Assembly (NCBI GenBank): GCA_963989245.1
Contig: OZ022349.1
Span: 11,092,167 to 11,156,166, forward strand
Direction: 5' to 3'
DNA: 64,000 nt
Origin: Nansenia antarctica
Taxonomy: Eukaryota; Chordata; Actinopteri; Argentiniformes; Microstomatidae
Below are positions 1 through 12,982 of this stretch, one piece after another. Within the stretch, counting starts at the first letter, position 1; each line of letters begins with the position of its first letter. The notes under the pieces are model-generated. The model searched no databases, was not told where the DNA came from, and saw nothing but the letters and a program-made list of their open reading frames with translations. Both the position numbers and the translations under genes were made by a program.

Positions 1-139
1 GACAGATAGCCTTTTCTAGTCAGAGGACGGGATCTGCTGATCAGCATTTGTTGCTTAGTTAACATACAAAGACTATTTACAGGATGTTTGTGGTGTGTGT
101 GTGTGTGTGTGTGTGTGTGCATGTGTGTGTGCGTGTGTA

Positions 140-185
<46 letters not shown>

Positions 186-710
186 CGTGTGTGTGTGTGT
201 GTGTGTGTGAGTGAGAGTCGGGGGGGGTAGGTTGCGGTCACTTGAGAGCGGGCACATCAATGACTGAGAACCACAGTGATCAGACTGGTTGGGTAGGTAG
301 GTAGGTAGGTAGGTAGCATACGTGAGGTACTATACCTGTAGTCTCACACAGGTGACTGGCTGAAACAGGGCTTGAAACAGAGAGAGAGGGGGGACGACTC
401 ACAGAGACACTCACACACAGGGAGTGACACACAAGTAAGGATGTTAATTATCTTATTGGACCATGGTGGTATACACATATGATTTCACAATAGAAGATAA
501 GATATAATCAATGTAGTTTAATCAGTTTTGTTCCACGACTCAATGAATGACTATACCAGATGTACGACACCCATCATTGAACAAAGGTCTTCTGACTACA
601 CCCTCTGTAGTTCACGGTCTTACATTCTAAGCTATGCTAACATCCTTTGAATCGGCGTCACCACCTCCACCTTCACCTAGTAATAGTTTCCCTCCCCATT
701 CTGCCTCCAG
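1..710. other. Intronic/upstream sequence of eps8l1 with GT microsatellite
   Basis: No exon could be supported here. Positions about 93-209 are a nearly pure GT array with a few GC/AT interruptions, and a short GGTA run lies near 291-315. The first recognisable eps8l1 exon begins at 711 with one codon base contributed by an earlier exon, so at least one coding exon lies further left, inside or outside the window. Confidence 0.6.
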
Positions 711-3700
711 GAAAAAACAGAAACTTCACAAGTCACAGGATGACCGCACAATATGTTATCAATGTAAGTGTAGTTAACATTTCTTTCTATTTCATTGGTT
801 TTGTATTGTATTTAGAATAATACACTTTTCAGAGACAACTTTTTTTACATCAAATTAATGCAATGTGTCAACAGTCGTTTTCCCATCTTGCGTAATCCGA
901 CATTCATTTCCTCATAATGCTTAACTTCTTCCTCTATTCCATCATCACTTACTTTTTCTCCTTCCTCGCTTTCCTCCCTCCTTCCTCCTCCTTGTCCTCC
1001 TCATCTCCCTCCTCCTCCTGCTCCTCCTCTTCTCTCTCCTTTGCAGCACCTGGTGACGTTCTCCTTGCAGGATGGGGAGGTGCAGAGCGTGGAGGAGGCG
1101 CAGGCGCGTCTCTCTCTCATGGCCCGGGCAGAGAGGCTGTGGAGCCAACAGATGGTTCTGGAGGTGGGGCCTGAGGCCGTCACACTCAGGGACATACAGA
1201 GACAGGTGGGAGCTATACAATGTGGTGTCAAGGGAGGCTCTCGGGAAACCTGAGGACAGACTCATTGTAATGCATGGAACGGAATGAGGAATGGTATCAA
1301 AACACATGTGTTTGATATGTTTTATACCATTTTTCATTCCGTTCCAGGCATAACTGCACCTCAGCTTGTAATAAAGATGTTGAATGTCATGTGTCCATGC
1401 AGGAAGAGCTGGAGAAGTATCCTGTTTCATCCATCCATCGCTGTGACGCCATACTCACAGAGAAGCGGTTTCCATCACTTCTTTTACTCGTCTGCCAAAG
1501 CTCTCCACTGAAAAAACCTGACATTCTCTTCTTCAACTGTCAGAGTGTGAGGGTGAGTAGGCCTACAGTGGGGGAAATAAATATCAACACATTTTTTATT
1601 CAACATATTTCCATTGCAGCTATTCACGTGAAGTTTAGACCAGGCATTGGTATTAACTCAATAAAACTACACGGCAAAAGAAATTGTAACAAAAAGCAAC
1701 AACAACAAAAAGTTATAAAACAAGTTATGTGCAATAAAGGGGAATGAATGACACAGGAAAGTAATGAACACGCTAACTGAAATGTATTTAATAGTTGGTG
1801 GAGAAGCCTTTGTTTCCAATGTTTCAAGATGCTTCTTGTACGAAAAAAAACTAATCTCACACAGTGATTTTGGGCCATTCTTCAACAAATCTTGAAGATT
1901 CCGGGGGGCCCGCCAGTGAATCTTGATCTTCAGTTCCTTCCACAAATGTTCTATTGGATTTAAGTCTGGCAATTGACTAGGCCAGTCCAACACCTTTATT
2001 TTCTTCCTCATCAACCAATTGAGAGTCTCCTTTGCAGTATGTTTTGGATCATTGTCCTGCTGGAAGATCCACCCGTGTCTCATCCTCTTCATCAATAATC
2101 TCCCAGTACATGGCTCCATTAATCTTCCCTTCGATAATTTGGATTCCACGAGTACCATGTGAAGAGAAACAGCCCCATACCATGATGCTTCCACCTCAGA
2201 ACTTCACTGTTGCTATGGTACTTTTAGGATCATATGCAGAGCCATTTCTCCTCCAAACATGGCGCTTCGTATTGTTATAAGTATAAGTTAGATTTTTGTC
2301 TCGTCTGACCAGACTACCGGTACATTCTTCCAATAATCTACAAGCTTCTCCAAAATGTAAGAAACTTGTAGGAAATCTGTAGCAAACTTCAAACAAGCTT
2401 TCAACATGTCTTTTATTCACTAATGGAGTCTTCCGGGGTGATCGTGAATGGAGACCGTGGCAGAGGAGTGCATTTTTTGTGTTTTCTTTGTGAAAACTGT
2501 ACCTGTGGCTTCCAGGTCTTTCTGGAGCTCTACTTGAGTGGTCCTTGGCTCTTGGGCTACTCTTCTGACTAACTTTCTGACTGTCCAGTCAGAAATCTTG
2601 CGAGGAGCCCCTGTGCGTGGCCGGTTGATGGTCGAGTGATGTTCCTTCCACCTGCGGATAATGGCTCCAACGTTGCTTATAGGAACATTAAGGAGTTGAG
2701 AAATCCGTCGGTAACCAGTGCCATGACTATGCTGCTCAACTATCTTGTTGCGAAGGTCTTGGGAGAGCTCTTTGCCTCTACACAGCATGAGATGGTTCTT
2801 GCAGGAAAGCTTGGTACAAATTATTTGTTTACTTGCATTCAGAGGTGGGAAACCTTTTTCAAAGAGTGGAATTACTTACCCACCAACATGCACTAACCCA
2901 GCTGATTCTAATTAGAGGTCAACTCTTTAGTGACATAAACTGGTTTAGTGCTTTTTCCTATCTTGTTAAATACTTTATTCCTGTTTCCTGTTTCCACGTT
3001 ATTGCACATAGCTTTTTTAATGGATTGAATGTTACAATTTCTTTAGCTGTGTAGTTGTATTGAGTTAATACCGATGTCTGCTCTAAATTTCATGTGAATT
3101 GCTGCAATGGAAATATATTGAATAAAAAAAAAAGTTTTTTTAAGTAAAATACTTATTTCCCCCACTGTATATAGTATATCAACATGTGTTTAAAGGATCT
3201 ACTGCTCCTAATTAGTTTATGTTATATAACGTATTTCATGACTAGTTAATTATGCTATTGTGTGGGGCATTCTTGTGTAAGAATGTGACATAATGTGTTC
3301 TGTGGTGCATTGAAATGTTGTGTCATTGGTGATTCAGGTTCCACCAGACAACAGTGATGTCACCTCTAGATTTTTGTATTTGTAGGCTGAGAAAATACGT
3401 GATGACATCACAGGGGTGGTGTCGGGTTCCTTGTCGTTGAGGACGAAGAGTCGCCCTTACGCCCTGAGGTATGGGGAACGTCAAAGTCATGGGATTATCT
3501 TTATCATTCCACAATAACACCACTAGAGACAGACAGAAAGACACGACAGACAGAAAGAACAGAACTGAGCAGAGCAGTTTTAGGTACTTAAGTCCAAATG
3601 TTCACCACAAACTTGTTAATTGTTTACCTTAAACCATCACTTAAACGTAAAATCATCACCATACAACTATCTCTATAATTTCTATATAGCCTAAAGCAAA

Positions 3701-3774
3701 CCAGGCCATGGTGAAAGTATGCTATGTATGTATGCACCTGTCGTAAAGAGGGACAGAGACAGGGAGAGGTTGAG

Positions 3775-3840
<66 letters not shown>

Positions 3841-4147
3841 ACCTGAGAGAGAAAGAGAGAGAGAGAGAGAGGAAAGACTTGTTTTTCCGGTTTCTCTCTT
3901 TCTACATAACTTAAGAAGGTGTGACAGAGAGAGAGCAAGGCCATTGTGACAGAGAAGACAGCAGAGGATGGTGGCAGTCTGTCTCAATCAGGCTTTAAAC
4001 ACTGAACATTACATTGACTTACTTATCTAACAGACCATTAAAGAACAGAGACAGACAGAGATAAGGTAAGATATGATCATTAGATGCTTCTTGTGTGTGT
4101 GCCTGTACTGAGGCGGTGCACATTGTTCGTAGGCAAGTCGTAGGCAT

Positions 4148-4197
<50 letters not shown>

Positions 4198-7100
4198 AGA
4201 GAGGGTGAGCAGCAAACAGACAAATGTCAAAAAAGCCTCGACCTCAATGTATACACCCGTCTTAATCCAGTGTACTAAACTCTTTAGTCTGATTCTGTTG
4301 TGTCAATCATTTTGTGTTAGAGATAACGCTTTCTATGACATTTGAGCTATAGAAGTTATGTGTGGGTTGAGTTCTACTATATGGTTTACTGCACATTGAT
4401 ACTGATCTATGTACTGTATATCTCGGTGTGTGCCTATTTCAGAGAAAAATAGATATTGGGTTCCTGGGTGTCATGTCAATCGTCATGTCATGTCAATCAA
4501 AGATCAGGTTCTGAGCTCCAAATGCATTTGCTTAGGGGCGTTTTTCTATGGTGTTGAATGAGCGGTTGTTACCAGCAAGCAACTGCTCTTCCCAAATACC
4601 TACAGTATGTAGTGTAAGGATAAAGAGATTGTCAGCATTATAGGTACACACCTAACCCAATGCACTGAGCTGAAGCTGAGCAGAAACAGTCAACAAAAGT
4701 ATCAACGGTCTATGTGAAAGTCTATGTGAAAGTTAGAATTTTGTGCACACATCTCAAATTAGGGTATTGGCCTTGCTGATGTAATCTGGAGAGGAGGGTG
4801 GTATGCGTGTCCTGATTATCAATAACAATCTCTCTTTCCCATTCAGACTCTCCCAGAACCCCACAGGAGAGATGGACCCCTACGCAATACCCAACGCCCC
4901 CACCCCACACGCTCCAAACCCCCCACCAGCCAACCCTCCACCCTACCCAGGCATTAGAGGTACGGGAGTTACTGCTATTCGACGCAGAAGTATAAATTGG
5001 GCTTTAGGCTGACAACATTTTTGTTTGTTTACATCTGAATGTTTGTCCGTGCTCTCTGTGTCAATGAGATGCTTTGTCAATATCAATAGAATGCTTGGAA
5101 GTAAATTGGGTTGAAGGAGAAAAAGAGGGGGAAAGAAAGAGGACAAGAGAGAGAGGAAGAGAAAGTAAAAGAGAGAGAGAGTGAGAGGGGAGAGAGAGAG
5201 AGAGTTTGCGTGTGTGTGTGTGTGTGTTCATTTTACATTATTTATTTTGCTTGCTTTGACAATGTAAACATGCCAATAAAGCCCCTTTGAATTGAATTGA
5301 GAGAGGAAGGGAGAGGAGTGGTGAAGTTAGGCATTGAGAGAGGAATGTGAGGTAAAAGGTTCTCAGGAGTACAGAGATTGCATTGTACGTGTTTGGGGGG
5401 GGGGGGGAAGGTGTGTGTGTTTGTGCGCGCGTGCAGAGGTAGAGTGGGCAGGAGTTTCTGAATGCAGGAAATTCCAGAGGCAATGAATGAAAATGGACGT
5501 TCACAATCTTCTCTTCTGCCCTCAACAGCCAACGGCGTTAACGGAGGACAACCTGACATCTCGTTCCTACGAGCTGAGAGAGATGTGGTACGTAACCTCA
5601 CCATGTTTACAGACATCACTACATCACTGGGTACTTTCTGTTTCCCTATTGATGAAACTACAGCAGGATTATTAACTATTTCTCTCTCTCTCCCTCTCTC
5701 TCTCTCTCTCCCCATCTCTCTCCCCATCTCTCTCTCGCTCTCTCTCTCTCAGACCATCTTGAACCACTGCTTCGATGACATCGAGGTCTTCATGGCCAAG
5801 CTGCAGCAGACTGCGGAGGCAGCCACAGTTTTAAACCAAAGGAAAAAGAAAAAGAAGAAAAGTAAAAAGAAAAATGCTGAAGGTAGGAGAGGTGGAAAAA
5901 GATCAATATCACTCAACTTACCCCCATGCATGCTCAAAGAAAATAGAGTATGCAACACAATGTTTCCTGATTACATGTCTCTATATTAACCATCTCTGAC
6001 ATAGAGGACATGCTGATTGCTAAGGCCCGCCCTCCACCAGATGAAGAATTCATTGATGTTTTCCAGAAATTCAAGTACTGCTTCAGCCTACTGGTGAGTT
6101 GACGAATTAATTATGAATGAATGAACACAATAATACTTTAGTTAATAGTTCATGGAATACCCACTCCAGTTGCTGACTTTTAATGCTTTAAAAGTGTATT
6201 GAGACAATATAGTTGGATTGATTGAGTTGTGTATCCATAGTAATCATTCGTTCACCTCAGGCCCGTCTCAAGTCAGCCATCTCCAATCCCACGTCAGAGG
6301 AGCTGCTCCATCACGTGTTCAAACCTCTGGATATGGTGAGTGACTCAGTCAAGCATGTATAATGAATGAGGTGACCCTTCACCTCATTCTCTTTGCTCAG
6401 GGCAGGGAGAGACAATGCCATGGTGTTGACACCTGTTGCTGCCACAGTCACTCTGGTTGTTGACTGTTGCTATTGCTGTCAACATTCAACTTCATAACTG
6501 GACCGATAAGAACTAGGGCGAAACTCGAAAATTATATTATAATAATGGAATGATAATGACGAGATAAAGGCGTGATATCTCCCGATTGAATCATCTCTGT
6601 GAATCACATCACCAGTGAGTCATTGTTGTTATGTTTCCATGGGGGTGGGCAGTGATACTGTGGGTTGGTTGACTATGATCGTTTTTAAACCTCTGTTTAT
6701 GATATTAACCCTGTTATGTGATACAATATCCTTTACTAGCCACATAACCAAGGTTGGTGGAAGTTGTTCATGGTTGTTGTTACCCTACTGTGTAGGCCAT
6801 GTGCAGGTTGTGTATGTTTGTCTTTATGGTTGTCTGTCGTAGACTGTGTACTGTTTGTATGCTGTAACAGGCTCCAACCTCTAGGTACACACTGTGTCGT
6901 GTTGAAATAGTAGAACGGTCTGACATTGTAATAGTTACACAAGGCTCTGCCCATTGTGATAGCTTCAATTGAAACTTTAAAGGAAGTGTTTGTTTTGGTT
7001 TGTTGATAAAAGCGTATTTGTTTTACCCAGTTTTACAGGAGACATTATTAACAGATTAATTATGCGGACATTTTGCCATTTCAAACTGTACACTTTCAGT

Positions 7101-7456
7101 GCTATGGCAACATTTAAACATTTAAACCAGTAAGGTGTCTTTACGAAACCTTCCAAAGTAATATCAAACCTTATTAAAATGGAAAAAGAACACTACCAAT
7201 TGTGGAGAATATACAGAATCATGTTCAGGCGTGTCGATAATGTCGTTCCTGACGGCTCGAGATACAGGTACAGATACACTGTATGGACATCGTGTGAACC
7301 AACCACCTATAAATCAATGCGTCATTCCATGATAGAACAGAACAGAGGAGGGAGGAATTGGAAACCAGGGTGTTTAGGTGTGTGTATCTTGGCACACCTG
7401 TATGAAAAGAGGGAGAAGCCGAGAGAGGTGTGACGACCTGCTTAGTCGTGGTGTAT

Positions 7457-7513
<57 letters not shown>

Positions 7514-8045
7514 TGTGTGTACATTGCAAAATAACAGAGCAATAGTATCATTATTCTGGGCCTTGATTTAGTTTCAATGGCTGCCTGGGCACCAAAGTCA
7601 TCTTAAATTGACCTATGTCCTCTTTTGCCCAATCCTCTATTAGAATTCATTATCACATGGTTATACATGAGTGTAAGTGTATATGGTGTTACACGGTTGT
7701 GTTGCATTAAGCAGATTATATAACACAGCTTCAATCAATTATGACAAATCGTTGAGGTTTCTGCTGTACTTGATCCATCCCTTTGGCTATTGTGATCTAT
7801 TACTATTACACATCCCTGGCAGCGTGAGGCCTATTGCTCAGGATAACTACTACCCCGCTTCTATATCTAGGCCTTTATTTACATTCAACAGCTGCGGGGC
7901 CACCAAACTCTGAAGTTGACCTATGACCTTTTCTGTCTGACTCTTCAGGTGTTTGCTATCCATCATTATAAGGCTACAGTTTCTACTTTAGAGGTCCTGT
8001 CTGTTCAGTAACGTTAACAGTGGTCTGTTCTCTGTGTGTCCAGAT

Positions 8046-8089
<44 letters not shown>

Positions 8090-10306
8090 CGTGCGTGCGT
8101 GCGTGCGTGCATGTGTGTGTGTGTGTGTGTGTGTGTCGCTGTAGCGACTGGTAGCTAACTTAGCTAACTGCTATTCTGGCTCAACGGATCACTTTCTTTG
8201 CTATGGATTGAGATACAGTGGCTTAGAATGGCGACTTCGTCATGTAAACTCTACAGTGAACCCATTCTGTCCTATCGGCCTTGGTGTTCACGTGGTGTGG
8301 TTTCTTATCTGTGTGTCTACAGCTGGTGAGGACTACGGGAGGTCCCGCTCTGGGGGCGTCGGTGGCTAGCCCCGCCCTGACTACCTCCGCCGTGACCCTG
8401 CTACAAGACAACCTCCACGAGGAGGAGAAGCAGCTGTGGACTGCCCTGGGGACCAACTGGACACTCCCACGGTCAGCATCTGTTTATTTGGTTTATTCGG
8501 TTCTCTGTTAGTGGTGACGTCAACAACAGCTACTCCACTTATTTATCTGTTGGGCCTACAGTACGTCATCAGCTGCAACTGACTGTCTTCAGTCTCTCGG
8601 TTGCCTCATATGGTTTAATTAGCGGTTTAAGTTGACCTAGTGTGTCTAACGTTGGTTGTTATACTGCCCTTGTTGATTGGTAAAGGCTTATACTGACTCT
8701 CCCCTCTTCTCCGTTCCCCCGTGTCTCTCTGACCCCAAGCTCCCAGCTCAGAGGGCCCGTGGCGCCCTACAGTCCCGTGTTCCTGGATGGGTGGAAGCCA
8801 GAGGCCAGCAGGGCCGACGGGCAGGTCTGGGAGGACCCAGTTGAGTCTCAACACAAACAGGAAGCCCTCCCACAAAAAGAGGTATGGAAAGCCTTTGTAT
8901 TTATCGGTGGAGGCTGGTGGAGGTAGAAATTGGAGGAACACATGTGTTTGATACCATTCCTCATTCCATGCCATGCATAACAATGAATCCTTCTACCTCC
9001 ACCAGCCTCCACTGATTTTAAGAACATTTATTTAGCACATGACAAAGTAGAAAACGTTTTCACTCTACCCCCTCTCTCTCTCACTGTAGCAGCAGCCTCC
9101 ACAGCTCCACGGACCCCCAACAATTACTACAAGCGATGAATTGTAAGTGGCTGAGGACCCTTTTGGAGTACAGCAACAACAATTTTACTGGGACCTCTCT
9201 ACATTGTCATAACAACCTCCACCTCTCCCGTCCTCCCTCCCTCCACCTCTCCCGTCCTCCCTCCCTCCACCTCTCCCGTCCTCCCTCCCTCCACTTCTCC
9301 CTTCCTCCCTCCCTCCACCTCTCCTGTCCTCCCTCCCTCCACCTCTCCCTTCCTCCCTCCCTCCACCTCTCCCTTCCTCCCTCCCTCCACCTCTCCCGTC
9401 CTCCCTCCCTCCACTTCTCCCTTCCTCCCTCCCTCCACCTCTCCCGTCCTCCCTCCCTCCACCTCTCCCGTCCTCCCTCCCTCCACCTCTCCCGTCCTCC
9501 CTCCCTCCACCTCTCCCGTCCTCCCTCCCTCCACTTCTCCCTTCCTCCCTGCTTCCCTCCCTCTCAGTGATAGCAGTGTCCTGCCCCCGGAGGGAGAGAG
9601 GATCTACTCCTGCAGCTATGACTTTGTGGCCAGGAACAGCAGCGAGCTGTCAGTACTACAGGGGGAAACACTGGAGGTAAGCACCTGGAAAAGTATGAAT
9701 GGCTCCTTGATTATCTCCGAAGAAATAGCTGCTGTAGCCAGTCCAGGATTTGGAACACACTCTGTGTCCAGGAAACCAACCGACCATCCGTTACTTGATA
9801 CATAGACAGTCCAGAATTGTCTTCTCCTCAATCAAGGCATTATCAATCAAGCTCTAAACCTGAGAGGGTGTCCCAGCCATGGGGTTTTATATAATTTAAT
9901 ATTTACACAGGTGCTCTACATATACTCTGGGCGTATTCATCGGATAAAGTAGTGGTGCTGGTTGCCTCGGTAACACGATCACTGGAGATAGGAAATACAC
10001 AAAACAACTACACCCAGTTTGATACCATCCCTCATTCCATTTCATGTGTTACAATGAGCCTGTCTTCCGAATTTCTACCTCCACCAGCCTCCCCTGACTA
10101 CACCATTGCATTTTCCCGGCCTTGTTGTATTCTTCCTCACAGTCTGTACTTCCATTGGCCTCTGTCCTTTTCTCTGTCAGGTGGTGGAGTCTTCCAAGCG
10201 CTGGTGGAAGTGTCGTAATCGTTTCAACGAGATCGGCTTCGTTCCCTTTAACATCCTCGAGCCAGTGGCACACATAGAGAGCCCCGTCAGTGCCGGAATA
10301 CCCAAG

Positions 10307-10351
<45 letters not shown>

Positions 10352-12982
10352 TCACACACACACAATTACAGTACAGTACAGTACAGTACTTGTATATATT
10401 CTTATATATATTCTTTATTCTATATGTTATTCTCTTGGCTGCTCCAGGCTCCAGTCGCGGCCCCCCAGGCCAGGTTCTCCTACAGCCCCCCCACTCCTCC
10501 TTCCATGACCCCTGACCTCCTGCGGCCCCGCAGCCTTCCTCCATACAGCCAACACATTCCAGCTGCGGAAGACTCAGACAAAGGTAGACACTCTGATAGA
10601 GTCTATACACACTATGTCCAGTATGTGCACTGTTTGGTTTGGTTGTGTGCGTGTGCGTGTGCGTGTGCATGTGCATGTTTCATGAAGAAAATCGAAACAG
10701 ACTCGAAACAGAGACACACTGATTCTGTGTGTTAATGTGTGTGTGCAGGGGGGGGGGGGAGTGGTCTGTTTGCACTGTGTATGTGAGTAGGTATGTGAGA
10801 GAGACAGAGAGACACAAGAGACAAATGGGGCTGTGAGTGTTTGCCCTCAGATCTGTTGAGAGCTTCTCACGGTTTGCTCTACATGCAGACCAAGCCATAT
10901 ATGGTGGACTAACTTTCTGGCTATTCTAAACTGTCTGATGTGAACTCCTCCTCTCCTTCCTCCCCCTCCTCCTCCCTCTCCCTCTTCTTCCTCTTCTCCC
11001 TCCTCCATCTTCCTCCTTCTTTCCTCCTCTACCTCCCTCCTCCTCCTCCTCCTTTTCCTCTTCCTCAGTGATGCAGGTGAATGACGAGCTGCTCCAGAGA
11101 CTGACCAATGGGAAGGCCGGCCTGAGCAAGGCGCTGGTCATCCCGCGTTCGGCGGACACGTCGGTTCCGCTGGACTACCACTCCCCTCCTGAGGAAGTGG
11201 AGGAGTGGCTCAAAGGGAAGGGCTTCAGTGACCCGTAGGTGTCCCCAAACAGACCCCAAACCCCAAACGCATCACATACAGTGATGCTTGAAAGCATGTG
11301 AACCCCTTGTGTGCATTAGATCTTTCATAATCTTTTCATAACAGGTTTATATTGACCAATTCCATATGTTGGTTTAGAGGGAATCATGCTGATAAAATAA
11401 AGATTTCATGGTGAAAACAAAAAAAATCTATAATTGCTCACATTGCTCACTTACTTTCAAGCATCACTGTACATATACAACAACAACAACAACAACAACA
11501 ACAACCAGGAGTTGATATATTAGAACCCCCCATTCTCAAGTTGATGCAGGATCTACTTAGAGCTGCTGCTTTAAATACTGACCTTTTCATAGAAATGTAT
11601 CACTATACATTTTCATTATTTACCCTTATCAATGGTCATGGATTAGAAAGGAAACACTTAGCATTCCCAGGACATGGACGGAGCAGTGGAGGCAGGAATC
11701 GGAGGACGGGCTCATTGTAATGCATGAAATGGAATAAGGAATAGTATCAAACACTTGTCAAACCGCCCCATTCCATTTCATGAATTACGATGAGCTCATC
11801 CTCCGAGTTTTACCTCCACCAGCCTCCATTAGGACTGAATAACGCTGTGATAAGAAACTTGTTGTCATCGTGGATGACTAGGATCTATGGTCTGGTATAG
11901 AGGAATATGCATGTAAAGTGACAGTTTGAGCAGGTCAATGACAACCTGTCTGTCTCTCTTTCTCAGGACGGTACAGTGTCTGGGAGTGCTGACAGGTGCC
12001 CAGCTTTTCTCCCTCAACAAGGAGGAGCTACGCTCCGTCATACCAGATGAGGGCTCCAGAGTGTACAGCCAGCTGACCGTGCAGAAGGCCCTGCTGGAGG
12101 TAATCATCTACACTACTACACTACTACACTACTATACTACTACACTACTATACTACTACATTAGAGGTTGAAATGGACTGAATTATAATAGCACCTTATT
12201 TCAAAGCGCTTTGCAATGGCCTCTCATTCACCCATTCACACACCACATTCACACACCACAAGCTACCATGCAAGGCGCCGGCCCGCTCACTGGGAGCAAT
12301 TTTGGGGGTTCAGTGTCTTGCCCAATGACACCTCGACATGTGGCCAGCCGGGGTTCGAACCACCGATCTGCCGACCTTGCGATCATTAGACGCCGGCTCT
12401 ACCTCCTGCACCACAGCCTCTCCTGCGCCACAGGTTGAGAGAGGTAGAAATCGGAGGACGGCCTCATTGTAATGCATGGAATGAAATCTCCCGATTTCTA
12501 CCTCCACCAGCCTCCCCTGGAGCTTAGGAACTGAAACTGCTGATCTCAACATAGCTCAAGGACCTACTTTTACCTGTGTATCAATTAATATCTCTATATT
12601 ATGTAACCGCCCCATACCTTTGTTAATAATTAAAAAAAGAAGAAAACATAGCTAAAGGCCTGAGATACTTTGTGGATATGAGTGGACTAACATTATCATT
12701 TCAATAGACATAAAAGTACATGATTTCAAACATTACCTCTCTCTACATTGTTTCCCCCCCCCCTCCCCCCCCTGAATACATTACTTTGAGTCTAAAATGT
12801 CAGTAATGAATACATGAGTTTCCTAGAGATTCAAATCCATGAGCTCTCTATGACTCTCCTGCATTTTCCCTGATTTTAATTCATTCTCTCCCCAGGATGC
12901 CCGCAAGGCTACGGAGCTGGAGGCAGTGATGGAGAAACAGAAGATGAAGGTGGATCTGAAACTGGAGAGCAGCACTCTATAA
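711..12982 (+). CDS. eps8l1: EPS8-like protein 1 (PTB, SH3 and SAM-like domains), 5'-incomplete
   Basis: Exons: 711-763, 1047-1205, 1403-1552, 3386-3468, 4847-4959, 5529-5587, 5753-5882, 6005-6093, 6261-6335, 8323-8471, 8740-8881, 9090-9142, 9568-9676, 10181-10306, 10448-10583, 11069-11234, 11967-12099, 12896-12982 (TAA). All junctions are GT..AG and phases close, giving about 670 residues. Visible residues 12-120 are a PTB domain (NHLVTF ... EELEKYP ... LLLVCQ). A proline-rich stretch and the EPS8 central region (LNHCFDDIEVFMAKLQ) follow. An SH3 domain lies at about 427-481 (SYDFVARNSSELSVLQ, then SKRWWK) and a C-terminal actin-regulating SAM-like domain at about 575-641 (LGVLTGAQLFSLNKEELR). 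EPS8 proteins couple receptor signalling to Rac and actin capping. The NHLVTF motif and the ELEAVMEKQKMKV tail fit EPS8L1 better than EPS8, L2 or L3 as I remember them. Intron 3 holds a Tc1 element and intron 12 a minisatellite. Confidence 0.9.
1231..1367. repeat. Palindromic MITE, copy 1
   Basis: Degenerate copy in eps8l1 intron 2. The left arm carries the family core CTCATTGTAATGCATGGAA and the right arm its imperfect inverse, with ACACATGTGTTTGAT at the dyad. Confidence 0.7.
1566..3167 (-). mobile_element. Tc1/mariner transposon with decayed transposase
   Basis: The element sits in eps8l1 intron 3. It is bounded by inverted ends that start CAGTGGGGGAAATAA and finish with the inverse TTATTTCCCCCACTG. 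It is flanked by TA at 1564-1565 and 3168-3169, the duplication expected of Tc1/mariner. At 1.6 kb it is the normal full length for the family. The interior encodes a transposase on the minus strand, so the element is antisense to eps8l1. Confidence 0.93.
1790..2788 (-). pseudogene. Tc1-family transposase, frameshifted remnant
   Basis: Reading leftward from the ATG at 2788, three open stretches in different frames carry successive parts of a Tc1 transposase. They are the N-terminal helix-turn-helix (ELSQDLRNKIVEQH, then RPRTGAPRKIS), a middle part (KRHVWRRNGSAYDPK), and the catalytic end (FQQDNDPKHTAKETLNWL and WPSQLPDLNPIEHLWKELK), which includes the second D and E region of the DDE triad. 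At least two frameshifts separate them, so the gene is inactive. Confidence 0.9.
3777..3871. repeat. GA microsatellite
   Basis: Nearly uninterrupted GA dinucleotides in eps8l1 intron 4, purine-rich on the coding strand. Confidence 0.95.
5229..5300 (+). repeat. LINE-type 3' tail fragment
   Basis: The segment ends in CCAATAAAGCCCCTTTGAAT followed by TTGAATTGA repeats. This is a common 3' end of fish non-LTR elements as I remember them; no coding part remains. It lies in eps8l1 intron 5. Confidence 0.5.
5681..5752 (+). repeat. CT-rich tract forming an eps8l1 splice acceptor
   Basis: A CT array runs directly into the AG acceptor of the exon starting at 5753, so the microsatellite serves as the polypyrimidine tract. 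Confidence 0.8.
8905..9014. repeat. Palindromic MITE, copy 2
   Basis: Short copy in eps8l1 intron 11 with ends GGAGGCTGGTGGAGGTAGAA and the inverse TTCTACCTCCACCAGCCTCC. The left arm is internally deleted. Confidence 0.85.
9219..9560 (+). repeat. 24-bp polypyrimidine minisatellite
   Basis: About 14 tandem copies of a 24-bp C/T unit built from CCTCCCTCCCTCCACCTCTC plus a variable CCGT/CCTT. The array fills most of the 425-bp eps8l1 intron between 9142 and 9568 and ends a few bases before the acceptor. It is open in one forward and one reverse frame only because of its period, and it is not coding. Confidence 0.95.
10015..10096. repeat. Palindromic MITE, copy 3 (right half)
   Basis: The right arm (GATACCATCCCTCATTCCAT through CACCAGCCTCCCCTG) is clear. 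The left arm is lost or unrecognisable. Confidence 0.75.
11279..11469. mobile_element. Tc1/mariner-type MITE
   Basis: A 191-bp element with inverted ends CAGTGATGCTTGAAAG and CTTTCAAGCATCACTG, flanked by TA at 11277-11278 and 11470-11471. It has no coding capacity. It lies in eps8l1 intron 16. Confidence 0.85.
11694..11829. repeat. Palindromic MITE, copy 4
   Basis: Both arms are present: CGGAGGACGGGCTCATTGTA at left and its diverged inverse at right, with ends CAGTGGAGGCAGG and CACCAGCCTCCATT. Confidence 0.88.
12196..12428 (-). mobile_element. tRNA-derived SINE (V-SINE-like), minus orientation
   Basis: Read on the minus strand, it opens with a tRNA-like head: an A-box-like TGGTGCAGGAGG near 12416 and a B box GGTTCGAACCC near 12350-12360. 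A body containing GGGCAAGACACTGAAC follows, and the 3' end reads CAAAGCGCTTTG. This matches a widespread fish SINE type. No clear target duplication was found. Confidence 0.7.
12431..12519. repeat. Palindromic MITE, copy 5
   Basis: Short copy immediately right of the SINE, with arms GAGGTAGAAATCGGAGGACG and GATTTCTACCTCCACCAGCC and a deleted centre. Confidence 0.85.

Noticed and set aside
5462..5989. 175-residue continuous frame in eps8l1
   Set aside because: It reads through an intron made of CT repeats; only 5529-5587 and 5753-5882 are exonic.
7558..7950. Tandem duplication around GGCCTT..ATTTA and TTGACCTATG in eps8l1 intron 9
   Set aside because: The two segments share short matches (near 7558 and 7880), but by eye identity is too low to claim homology.
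9219..9560. CRISPR-like regular repeat spacing
   Set aside because: Units are contiguous with no unique spacers and the genome is a vertebrate; this is a minisatellite. The same applies to 62958-63052 and 56685-57068.
9136..9570. 144-residue open frame of LHLSRPPS-type octapeptides
   Set aside because: It is a by-product of the 24-bp intronic minisatellite; the splice sites on both sides exclude it from eps8l1.
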